Source: Gammaproteobacteria bacterium (lineage in GTDB: Bacteria > Pseudomonadota > Gammaproteobacteria > Chromatiales > Chromatiaceae). Taken from it: a stretch of DNA of 5,948 nucleotides. The notes beneath the pieces are model-generated. The model was not told where the DNA came from, did no database searches, and saw only the letters and a program-made list of their open reading frames with translations. The translations under genes were made by a program, and so were the position numbers. The stretch spans positions 1 to 5,948 of the forward strand of contig JAGVUH010000139.1 of assembly GCA_019136395.1 (NCBI GenBank), in the 5' to 3' direction. The stretch's first letter is position 1. Each line of letters begins with the position of its first letter. Below are positions 1 to 5,789 of the stretch, in pieces.

Positions 1-954
1 TCCCCCACCGGCGCCGCGGTACGGGACCTGATCAGCGTCTTCGGCCGGCGGTTTCCGGCCCTGCCCCTGGTGATCTACCCCGCCCAGGTCCAGGGCGAGG
101 GGGCCACCGCGGAACTGCTGGCGATGCTGGCCCTGGCCAACCGCCGGGCCGAGTGCGATGTCCTCATCCTCGCCCGCGGCGGCGGCTCCCTGGAGGACTT
201 GCAGGCCTTCAATGACGAGACCCTGGCCCGGGCAATCCGTGCCTCCGCCATCCCGGTGGTCACCGGCATCGGTCATGAGATCGACTTCACCCTCGCCGAC
301 CTGGCGGCGGACCAGCGCGGGGCCACGCCCTCGGCGGCGGCGGAACTGGTCAGCCCCTCCGTGCCCCATCTCCAGCAGCGCCTGGCCGCCCTGGATCAAC
401 GCCTACGCCAGGCCCAGGGCCGCTACCTGGAGGGCCTGTGCTACCGCTGCCAGACCGCCACGCACCGCTTGCACCGGCAGCACCCCCTGGCGGAACTGGA
501 GCGTCGCCAGCAACGCACGGACGATCTGGAGCGGCGCCTGGGCGAAGCCCTGCGGCGGCGCCTGGATGGCCTGCACCGACGCCGGGATCAGGCCGGGTCG
601 CGCCTGCTGCTGGATGGCCTGCACCGACGCCGGGATCAGGCCGGGTCGCGCCTGCTGCACCTGAATCCGGTCACCCGCCTGGCCGTCCTGCGGCAACGCC
701 TGACCGCCCTTGACGACCGTCTGCGCCAGGCCCCGTCGCGTCAGCTCGCCATCCGGCGCGAGCACCTGGCTGGCCTGGCCCTGACCCTCGACGCCCTGAG
801 TCCCCTCGGCACCCTGGCCCGCGGCTATGCCATCCTGCGGCGCGGCGATACCGGGGAACTGATCCGCGACGCCTCCCAGGTGGCGGTTGGCGAGCTGATC
901 GCTGCCCGCCTGGGTCGGGGCAATCTGACGGCACGGATTGAGGGCACTTCCTAG
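1..954 (+). CDS. xseA: Exodeoxyribonuclease VII large subunit (5' end outside window)
   Basis: XseA is the catalytic large subunit of exonuclease VII, which with several XseB subunits degrades single-stranded DNA from both ends in the cytoplasm. The window opens inside the gene: the frame is open from base 1 (SPTGAAVRD), giving 317 residues and a TAG stop. The N-terminal OB-fold is missing. Visible family motifs, in partial numbering, are ARGGGSLEDL (58-67), GHEID (91-95), whose His and Asp correspond to residues reported as essential in E. coli XseA, TPSAAAE just after, and the closing ALSPLGTLARGYAI (265-278). Between them lies a long Arg/Leu/Gln-rich helical stretch, the coiled-coil arm that binds XseB. 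This arm holds an exact 16-residue tandem duplication (188-203 and 204-219) where E. coli XseA has a single equivalent segment. The frame stays open, so the protein is probably functional with a longer arm. No clear terminator follows. Identification is confident. Confidence 0.97.
   Translation, partial: SPTGAAVRDLISVFGRRFPALPLVIYPAQVQGEGATAELLAMLALANRRAECDVLILARGGGSLEDLQAFNDETLARAIRASAIPVVTGIGHEIDFTLADLAADQRGATPSAAAELVSPSVPHLQQRLAALDQRLRQAQGRYLEGLCYRCQTATHRLHRQHPLAELERRQQRTDDLERRLGEALRRRLDGLHRRRDQAGSRLLLDGLHRRRDQAGSRLLHLNPVTRLAVLRQRLTALDDRLRQAPSRQLAIRREHLAGLALTLDALSPLGTLARGYAILRRGDTGELIRDASQVAVGELIAARLGRGNLTARIEGTS
562..657 (+). repeat. Perfect 48-bp tandem duplication inside xseA
   Basis: Two adjacent copies, 562-609 and 610-657, are identical at all 48 positions. 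Each encodes the 16 residues from LDGLHRRR to GSRLL. The copy is in frame and adds 16 residues to the XseA coiled-coil arm. Total identity, including third codon positions, points to a recent event such as replication slippage, or to an assembly artefact. Confidence 0.97.
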
Positions 955-1134
955 CCGTACATCAGCGGTTGTGTTTTCGATTGGCGTGGAAGACATTCAC
1001 AGGGTCCTCCATCCTCAGGGGTGACTGCCCCCCCATGACAGTTAGCGGAAAAGATCAGCGAAGCCTTTCGTTATCCAGGGGGTAGCCGTCCCCCTCATCG
1101 CAGTGAGTGGTTGCCACTGGTGACTTGTCCAGCC

Positions 1135-1167
1135 AACGGGCCATGCCTTTACCAATATTGGCCCGTT
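1135..1167. repeat. Inverted repeat with nested palindrome
   Basis: AACGGGCCA at 1135-1143 is the exact reverse complement of TGGCCCGTT at 1159-1167, with a 15-base loop. Overlapping the right arm is the perfect 10-base palindrome CCAATATTGG (1152-1161), so two mutually exclusive foldings are possible. No T-run follows, so it is not an obvious intrinsic terminator. Function unknown; it could be a protein-binding site or a relic. Confidence 0.6.
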
Positions 1168-1228
1168 TGCTCACCGCCAATGCGCTTCGCAATCTGATCT
1201 TTCCGTCCGCTCTCGCCGTTGGGTCAGG

Positions 1229-1246
1229 CCAGGGTATTGGCCCTGG
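1229..1246. repeat. Small perfect hairpin
   Basis: CCAGGG (1229-1234) and CCCTGG (1241-1246) form a 6-bp perfect stem around the loop TATTGG. The loop and right arm share TATTGGCCC with the inverted repeat some 80 bases upstream (1156-1164), so the two structures may be related. No T-run follows, and no role can be assigned. Confidence 0.45.
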
Positions 1247-1356
1247 AATAATCGCCGTTCCTCACCGTGCCCATAAACTGATCGCCACTCAATAAGATCA
1301 AGGCCATCTTCTTTCACCGCGCTTTTGTTATACCTGACGGCCATTACAAAACCCAG

Positions 1357-1386
1357 TTCACAAACCGCCAATCAAGTTGCTATGAT
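1357..1386 (+). promoter_or_regulatory. Sigma-70 type promoter of the H-NS-like gene
   Basis: A -35 box TTCACA (1357-1362, one mismatch to TTGACA) is followed by an 18-base spacer and a -10 box TATGAT (1381-1386, one mismatch to TATAAT). TGC directly before the -10 box makes an extended -10 element. Transcription would start near 1393, leaving a leader of about 35 bases before the GTG start. The surrounding DNA is the most AT-rich in the window. This suits promoter melting, and also autoregulation by an H-NS-type protein, which is inference. Confidence 0.65.
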
Positions 1387-1418
1387 GTTCAAGTTATTTT
1401 TACCCATTCACCTTGATT

Positions 1419-1423
1419 GGAGG
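1419..1423 (+). promoter_or_regulatory. Ribosome binding site deciding a GTG start
   Basis: GGAGG lies five bases before GTG at 1429. A longer reading from TTG at 1417 would place the start codon on top of this Shine-Dalgarno sequence, so GTG 1429 is the better start. ATG at 1444 is also in frame, but its spacing to GGAGG is too long. Confidence 0.75.
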
Positions 1424-1428
1424 CATCC

Positions 1429-1854
1429 GTGGAATTTGAACGCATGAGCCCGGCGGAAATTCAGCAGCATCTTGCGGCAATCGAACAACAACGCGTCAAT
1501 GCCCTGCAGGCCCTGAATCAGGCCAAGGAGCAGGCCAGACAGGACCTGGCGGAGGTGATCAAGGACATGATCGCCGAGCGTGGTTATACCCTCGACGATA
1601 TCGTCCCTCTCCTGACCGCGAAAAGGCGCCGCTCCTCCACCCGGCGTCAAAAGGCGCAGGAACCCGCGGTCGCCGCCGCCCCCACCCCCCAGGGCGCCTA
1701 CTATGTCGACCCGGAAAATACCGCTAATGTCTACGTCAAGGGCGCGATACCCGGCTGGATGAAACAGAAGATGCTCAGCCAGGGTCTGGATCCCAAGGAC
1801 AAGACCGACCGCAACAGTTTCAAGGCCAATTATTTACAGCGCGTGGGCGGCTGA
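1429..1854 (+). CDS. H-NS family nucleoid-associated protein, atypical C-terminus
   Basis: A 141-residue protein with the H-NS plan. Residues 1-60 are a charged, Gln/Ala-rich helical oligomerisation region (MEFERMSPAEIQQHL onward, ending in the typical GYTLDDI). A basic linker KRRRSSTRRQK (65-75) and a flexible Ala/Pro stretch follow. The C-terminal DNA-binding domain begins with YYVDPEN (91-97), matching the family pattern Y-x-D/N-P-E. The normal hook in the minor groove, a (Q/R)GR type motif within G-R-G-R-x-P-x-W, is replaced by KGAIPGW (104-110), followed by about 30 further residues rich in Lys and Asp. Family members silence or compact AT-rich DNA in the nucleoid. This one keeps the fold signature but may bind DNA differently. 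It stands as a single-gene unit with its own promoter, an AT-rich leader and a hairpin downstream. Family assignment is good; the exact role is inferred. The start is chosen from GGAGG at 1419. Confidence 0.82.
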   Translation: MEFERMSPAEIQQHLAAIEQQRVNALQALNQAKEQARQDLAEVIKDMIAERGYTLDDIVPLLTAKRRRSSTRRQKAQEPAVAAAPTPQGAYYVDPENTANVYVKGAIPGWMKQKMLSQGLDPKDKTDRNSFKANYLQRVGG

Positions 1855-1898
1855 TGGCCCAAGGCCTGGCGGATGTCGACACATAAAGTAATGGCCTG

Positions 1899-1942
1899 GA
1901 CGGCGGGGCTTCGCGGTGTTGCGCTGAAGAAACCCCGCCGTC
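1899..1942. terminator. Strong hairpin between convergent genes, probable bidirectional terminator
   Basis: GACGGCGGGG (1899-1908) pairs perfectly with CCCCGCCGTC (1933-1942). The stem continues after a three-A bulge with CTTC (1909-1912) and GAAG (1926-1929). It lies 44 bases after the stop of the H-NS-like gene and 15 bases after the stop of the convergent minus-strand gene. T-rich tracts on both sides are weak (AGCTTTCTC on the plus side, TTACTTTATG on the minus side), so efficiency is uncertain. Confidence 0.6.
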
Positions 1943-1957
1943 ACCCGGATAGCTTTC

Positions 1958-2431
1958 TCACCCTTTGAAGGATTTTCCCAGCCGACTCAGGATCGGGTCG
2001 TAGATGCCCCGTTGGTCCTCGGGATACTCGATATAGAAGGTCTTGAACATGTCATTGGAGAGGAAGGTCTTCTGGTAAAAAATCTTGGGGCCAATATAGC
2101 CGGAGATGACAAACCAGTTGTCCTTTTGCCGTTTGTAGGTGACACGCTTGCTGATCTTGGGGGTGATGACATCCCGCGCCTCTTGCTGAAAGAGATCCTT
2201 GATGCTCTGCTCCGCGACATTGGGCGTGCCATAAATGATCATCTGCGCCTGAAGATCCTCGGACGCAAAGATCTGACCATCGCCCTTGGGCGCATCGCCG
2301 CGCGGGATGAGGAGGCGGGAGGGATACTCGATCGAGTAGTTGAAACGGGGATTGGCATAGGTCTGGAACGGCTCTGCGGCAAACGGGGTTTGCGCTAGCA
2401 ACAAGAACAAGAGTGGCAGGTAGCGGATCAT
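1958..2431 (-). CDS. Small secreted protein of unknown function
   Basis: From ATG at 2431 this is 157 residues. It starts with a clear Sec signal peptide: MIRY, a hydrophobic run LPLLFLLLAQTPF, then AA with likely cleavage near residues 18-19. There is no lipobox Cys, so the product is probably periplasmic. The mature part begins FQTYANPRFNYSIEYP and has a GDGQIF motif followed by MIIYG. This resembles uncharacterised proteobacterial periplasmic proteins with a 'YxNxRFxYxIxYP' opening; no activity is known to me. The C-terminal half has many aromatic residues. An alternative in-frame ATG at 2473 shares a base with the der stop (TGATG), giving 171 residues with a 14-residue hydrophilic leader. 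That start would suit translational coupling to der, but the shorter start gives a more ordinary signal peptide. GC is near 50% in much of the gene, below der. It is last in the minus-strand cluster and ends just before the shared hairpin. Confidence 0.75.
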   Translation of the reverse strand: MIRYLPLLFLLLAQTPFAAEPFQTYANPRFNYSIEYPSRLLIPRGDAPKGDGQIFASEDLQAQMIIYGTPNVAEQSIKDLFQQEARDVITPKISKRVTYKRQKDNWFVISGYIGPKIFYQKTFLSNDMFKTFYIEYPEDQRGIYDPILSRLGKSFKG

Positions 2432-2472
2432 GATAAGGGTCTCTCGCCTCTGGTGAGGTCCTGACTTGAACA

Positions 2473-4131
2473 TCAGCCCTTGCGCCGGACAAAGTCCTTC
2501 AGGCGCTGGCGCTGTTTGAGCTGACGGGGGGTTAGGGGATTGCGGCGGCCCTCGTAGGGGTTTTCACCGGTGCGCAATTCGAGACGCAGCGGGGTCCCCT
2601 CCAATTTGAGGAGTTTGCGAAACCGATTGACCAGATAGCGGCGGTAACTCTCCGGCACCTCCGCGGTCTGGTTGCCATGGATGACGATGATGGGCGGATT
2701 GCGTCCACCCTGGTGGGCATAGCGCAGTTTGATGCGGCGACCGTTCACCAGGGGGGGCTGGTGTTCCTGGACCAGATCCTGGAGCAGGCGGGTGAGTTCC
2801 GGGGTGGACAGGTGACGCACGGCATTGGCATAGGCCCGATCCACCTCGTCCAGGAGCAGGCCGACGCCGCTGCCATGCAAGGCGGAGATGAAGTGCACGG
2901 CGGCGAAGTCGAGGAAGGCTAGCTTGCGCTGCAAGCCCTCGCGGATGGCGTCGCGTTCCTCCTTGGTCAGGCCATCCCACTTGTTGATGGCGACCACCAG
3001 CGAGCGGCCGCTCTCCACCACATGGCTGGCCAGGGTGGCATCCTGCTCGCCGATTCCCTGGCGGGCATCCAGGACCAGGATCACCACGTGGCAGGCCTCG
3101 ATGGCCTGAAGCGTCTTGATGGCGCTGAATTTCTCGATGACGTCCTGCACCCGTGCCCGGCGGCGCATGCCCGCCGTATCGATGAGGGTATAGTCCTTGC
3201 CGGCGCGGCTGAAGGGGATGAAGATGCTGTCGCGGGTGGTGCCCGGCTGGTCGAAGGCCACCAGCCGGTCCTCGCCCAAGAGGCGGTTGATAAGCGTGGA
3301 CTTACCCACGTTGGGCCGACCCACGACGGCCACCTTGATCCCCCCCTCACCCAGGGCCTCGACCACCGGCGGCGTGGGTACGGGCCGCGCCCCCGGGGCC
3401 TCCTCGCTCCCCTCCGCCGGGGTGACGAAATAGTCCGCCTCGGCCCCAGCCCCCTCGGCGACTTCCGCCATCCTGCCTCCGGCCTGGGTGGGTAGCGATC
3501 TGGCCTCCGCCATTTCCTCCTTGGCTGCTTCCTCCTTCGCCGCTTTTTCATCCGCCGCCTGGTCAGCACTGACACCAGGCGCCGCTTCCGACGGCACGGT
3601 AGGCAGGGTGCCGATTGCCTCACCCGCCACCACCCCGGCCTCCGCCAGTCGGGCGAAGACCCGGTTCATCAGACTGGAGACGCCACGACCCTGGACGGCG
3701 GCAATGGCCACCGGTTCCCCCAGGCCCAACTGGTGAAAATCGGCGCTGGCCAGTTCCGGGTCCAGGCGGTCAGTCTTGTTGATGACCAGGGTCACCGGCT
3801 TGCCCGTGCGACGCAGCCGGGCGGCGATATCCAGATCGGCGCCACTGCACCCCTCGCGGGCGTCAACCATAAACAGCAGTTGGTCAGCCTCCTCGATCGC
3901 CAGGGCCACCTGGCGCTCCATCAGGCTCTCGACCCCGTCCGCCGCCCCGCTCAGGCCACCGGTATCGACGACGATATAGGCGCCGGGCCCGATACGGCCG
4001 ACGCCATACTGGCGATCACGGGTCAGGCCCGGAAAGTCGGCGACCAGGGCATCCCGGGTGCGGGTCAGGCGATTGAAGAGGGTGGATTTGCCGACATTGG
4101 GCCGGCCGACGAGGGTGAGGACGGGGAGCAT
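2473..4131 (-). CDS. der: Ribosome biogenesis GTPase Der (EngA) with long inter-domain linker
   Basis: Der is an essential tandem GTPase that helps mature the 50S ribosomal subunit. The 552 residues show both G domains and the KH-like tail. GD1: GRPNVGKST (9-17), GLTRD, DTGGL (56-60), NKTD (118-121), and G5 region AAVQGRG. GD2: GRPNVGKST (271-279), [13 protein letters not shown] (318-325), NKWD (383-386), ISALHGSG (415-422). The C-terminal KH-like domain carries [12 protein letters not shown] (522-533) and a basic end. All GTP-binding motifs are intact. The protein is about 60 residues longer than E. coli Der (about 490); the excess is a linker at roughly 167-263, rich in Ala, Glu and Pro, with [11 protein letters not shown] inside (3343-3633 in the window). 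The start at [12 protein letters not shown] matches the family start, though the Shine-Dalgarno sequence is weak. It follows bamB after a 348-base spacer and ends overlapping an in-frame ATG of the next gene. Very secure call. Confidence 0.98.
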   Translation of the reverse strand: MLPVLTLVGRPNVGKSTLFNRLTRTRDALVADFPGLTRDRQYGVGRIGPGAYIVVDTGGLSGAADGVESLMERQVALAIEEADQLLFMVDAREGCSGADLDIAARLRRTGKPVTLVINKTDRLDPELASADFHQLGLGEPVAIAAVQGRGVSSLMNRVFARLAEAGVVAGEAIGTLPTVPSEAAPGVSADQAADEKAAKEEAAKEEMAEARSLPTQAGGRMAEVAEGAGAEADYFVTPAEGSEEAPGARPVPTPPVVEALGEGGIKVAVVGRPNVGKSTLINRLLGEDRLVAFDQPGTTRDSIFIPFSRAGKDYTLIDTAGMRRRARVQDVIEKFSAIKTLQAIEACHVVILVLDARQGIGEQDATLASHVVESGRSLVVAINKWDGLTKEERDAIREGLQRKLAFLDFAAVHFISALHGSGVGLLLDEVDRAYANAVRHLSTPELTRLLQDLVQEHQPPLVNGRRIKLRYAHQGGRNPPIIVIHGNQTAEVPESYRRYLVNRFRKLLKLEGTPLRLELRTGENPYEGRRNPLTPRQLKQRQRLKDFVRRKG

Positions 4132-4136
4132 GGGTG

Positions 4137-4175
4137 GCCTGAGAGGTCAAGCAAGGGCCGCGCCTCAGGCGCGGC
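4137..4175 (-). promoter_or_regulatory. Possible switchable hairpin in the der leader
   Basis: Just before der, GCCGCGCC (4157-4164) and GGCGCGGC (4168-4175) form a perfect 8-bp stem with a 3-base loop. Part of this hairpin, CTCAGGC at 4164-4170, is the exact complement of GCCTGAG at 4137-4143, which lies six bases from the der start and covers its ribosome-binding region. The two pairings exclude each other, so the leader could hide or expose the start. The pairing is seen in the sequence; a regulatory role is inference. The GC hairpin alone may simply weaken read-through. Confidence 0.4.
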
Positions 4176-4305
4176 GGAGGAAAGGGGGTGGCTGAGTAGG
4201 TCGGTTGGTCTGGTCATTATGGGCGTCCCAAGTAACAACCGCCAGCCAGCGGGTGAAGGCGGCTCAGCGCTTGTCAGTTCAATAAGGACGCACCAAAACC
4301 CGGGG

Positions 4306-4338
4306 CCTGATGGCATTCATCCCTGGCCAGGCATCAGG
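4306..4338 (-). terminator. Weak hairpin downstream of bamB
   Basis: CCTGATG (4306-4312) and CATCAGG (4332-4338) form a 7-bp stem whose loop contains the palindrome CCTGGCCAGG (4322-4331). On the minus strand it is followed by CCCCGGGTTTT, a short T-run. It could attenuate transcription between bamB and der, but the stem is modest and the T-run is separated from it by seven bases. Confidence 0.3.
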
Positions 4339-4479
4339 AACTCCGCTGGTTATGGAAGAGGCCCGACCTGGAAGGCTCAAGAACGGCAGGTGAAGAGGGT
4401 GATCCCGCCCCGCCTTACGGCTGTCAGGCCTTGGTCGAGGCCGGTTGTGCCACCTGGGATGATACCTGAGGCACCGACG

Positions 4480-5751
4480 TCATCGCGGAGTCGGGGTACC
4501 GGCGGGGCCCAGGTTCGGGGAAGCCGTGGGACCTGGGGTCGTGGGACCCAGCGTCGCGGAACCCGGGGCCGCAGAATCCGGGATTGCTGTCCCCAGGGTC
4601 GAGGCGGAAAGGGTCCCGTCCCCCCCCAGCACGATGATCCGCCCGCCTATGACCAGGGGGGGCGCCTGAATGGCGCCCTTGGCCAGCCGCGTCCGGCCCT
4701 GGAGACGGCCATCGCCGCGAGCCAGGAGGTGGACATAGCCCTCCAGGTCGCCGACCAGGACCGTGTTCCCCACCACGGCCGGGGCGGATAGGATGCGATA
4801 GCGCAGGGACTCCTGCTTCCACAGGCCGGCGCCATCGTCGGGCTTGGCGGCCCAGACGAGGTCATCGGCATCGGTCACGTAGACATAGGAGGAGAGGGCG
4901 CGCCGCCAGAGGACGGCACCGCTGGTCAGGTCCAGGGCCGCCAGATCACCGTTGTAGGCGGCCACGTAGATCGTCTGCCCCGCCACCACCGGCGTGGCGT
5001 TGAGATCGGCGATCCGCTCCAGTTCCGAGCGCCCCCGTGGCGGGGTCACGGTGGTGATCCACTCCGGCAGGCCGCTGGCCAGTTCCACCTTGGCCAGGCG
5101 CCCCCCGGAGACCCCGACCAGGGCATAGTCGCCCAGGATCAGCGGGGTGCTGCTGCCGCGCAAGGTCAGGATCGGCGCCTGGAAGTCGTAGTGCCACAAC
5201 TGCTCGCCGCTAGCCGCGTTGAAGCCGAAGATACTGTCGTTAAGGGTATGGAGGATCACCTGCTCTCCGCCGGGGAGGGAGGCAACGCGGGGGATCGAGA
5301 GGATCTCGCTGCCCACCTGCGCCCGCCACAGCTCAGCGCCATCCGCGACCGCGAGGGCGAGCAGTTCGCCATTGGTCGTACCCACCACCAGACGCGTGCC
5401 GGCCACCTCCGGACCGCCGCTCAGGGGCAGCCCCGTGTCGCGCTGCCACAGCACCCGGCCATCGCTGGCGTTGATGGCGGTGACCAGGCCCCGGGCATCG
5501 GCGACGAAGAGTTGGCCATTCTGGTGGGCGGGGACCAGGCTCAGGCGCCGGCCGTCCGTGCCCTTACCCGTATTGATCGACCAGAGGGTGGTCAGACCCC
5601 GTTCCGCGGCCACCGGGGTCAGTTCCGTGGGTGGACGGGGATCCTTTTCCCCCGCCAGCCAGGGGATGTAGCTGCACCCGCTCAGACCCAGGCCCAGACC
5701 CAGGGCCAGGAGACCGAGCAGGACGGGCGCGAGACGCGGCGTGAATCTCAT
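4480..5751 (-). CDS. bamB: Outer membrane protein assembly factor BamB, lipoprotein with repeat tail
   Basis: BamB is a lipoprotein of the BAM complex. It forms an eight-bladed propeller that helps BamA insert beta-barrel proteins into the outer membrane. The 423 residues begin with a lipoprotein signal (hydrophobic 8-23) and lipobox LSGC, with Cys26 as the lipidated residue. Ser at +2 favours the outer membrane. PQQ-like propeller repeats are visible as 'DGRVLWQRDTG' (97-107), 'DGAELWRAQVG' (137-147), 'SGEQLWHYDF' (181-190), 'SGAVLWRRAL' (277-286), 'GAGLWKQESL' (307-316) and 'GDLEGYVHLL' (334-343). The last propeller strand is GGRIIVLGGDGTLSAS (369-384), where E. coli BamB (392 residues) ends. 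Two oddities follow from comparison: about nine residues appear missing between LSS and YVTDADD (287-295), and a 37-residue Pro/Ala/Thr/Gly tail of 5-residue repeats is added. It sits 38 bases after yfgM and upstream of der, the usual order. Confidence 0.95.
   Translation of the reverse strand: MRFTPRLAPVLLGLLALGLGLGLSGCSYIPWLAGEKDPRPPTELTPVAAERGLTTLWSINTGKGTDGRRLSLVPAHQNGQLFVADARGLVTAINASDGRVLWQRDTGLPLSGGPEVAGTRLVVGTTNGELLALAVADGAELWRAQVGSEILSIPRVASLPGGEQVILHTLNDSIFGFNAASGEQLWHYDFQAPILTLRGSSTPLILGDYALVGVSGGRLAKVELASGLPEWITTVTPPRGRSELERIADLNATPVVAGQTIYVAAYNGDLAALDLTSGAVLWRRALSSYVYVTDADDLVWAAKPDDGAGLWKQESLRYRILSAPAVVGNTVLVGDLEGYVHLLARGDGRLQGRTRLAKGAIQAPPLVIGGRIIVLGGDGTLSASTLGTAIPDSAAPGSATLGPTTPGPTASPNLGPAGTPTPR
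4504..4593 (-). repeat. Degenerate 15-bp minisatellite encoding the BamB tail
   Basis: Reading the minus strand, residues 387-416 fall into six 5-residue units: GTAIP, DSAAP, GSATL, GPTTP, GPTAS, PNLGP. At DNA level the plus-strand copies at 4525, 4540, 4555 and 4570 keep a 15-base period (CGTGGGACC, CGTGGGACC, CGCGGAACC, CGCAGAATC). Outer units are more diverged. The period is a multiple of three, so copy-number change keeps the frame. Confidence 0.75.
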
Positions 5752-5789
5752 GGGCCTTTCCCCGGAATCGTCGTGGTACCAGGCGCCGG

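Larger units (their letters stand above)
955..1428. other. Noncoding spacer between xseA and the H-NS-like gene
   Basis: About 470 bases hold no convincing gene on either strand. The open frames at 1107-1295 (+) and 1171-1371 (-) show no recognisable family or codon pattern. GC is near 50-60% at the left and falls below 40% around 1381-1440, well under the xseA coding sequence. The stretch contains two inverted repeats, short GC hairpins near 1018-1033 and 1078-1094 without a T-run, a 9-base direct repeat ACCGCCAAT (1173-1181 and 1364-1372), and the promoter of the downstream gene. It could be a decayed insertion, but no transposase remnant or terminal repeats were recognised. Confidence 0.7.
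4132..4479. other. Spacer between bamB and der
   Basis: These 348 bases contain no supported gene on either strand. Open frames across it are extensions of shadows from der and bamB. It holds the der leader hairpin and an inverted repeat at 4306-4338. On the minus strand a CATAAT box (4217-4222) is a possible -10 for der, but no matching -35 lies 16-18 bases upstream, so no promoter is called. Confidence 0.6.

Noticed and set aside
562..657. Tandem repeat considered as a CRISPR or other array
   Set aside because: Only two directly abutting copies with no spacers, in frame inside a conserved protein.
403..996. Minus-strand open frame of 197 codons across xseA
   Set aside because: Antisense to xseA; its apparent internal repeat is only the 48-bp xseA duplication read backwards.
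1171..1371. Minus-strand frame of 66 codons in the xseA downstream spacer, possible decayed gene
   Set aside because: No recognised domain and no good ribosome binding site, and it overlaps the plus-strand promoter. Too weak to call a gene or pseudogene.
4200..4240. CATAAT box at 4217-4222 (minus) as a der promoter
   Set aside because: No acceptable -35 box at 16-18 bases; the nearest TTGTTA is only 11 bases away.
3733..4791. Long plus-strand open frame of 352 codons over der start, spacer and bamB end
   Set aside because: It is the antisense of two well-identified genes, uses odd low-complexity sequence, and has no family motif. High GC creates such open shadows.
4424..4822. Overlapping minus-strand frame beside the BamB tail, considered as evidence of a frameshift
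   Set aside because: The annotated bamB frame gives a regular 5-residue repeat and runs on unbroken from the propeller. The other frame gives no better ending for BamB.
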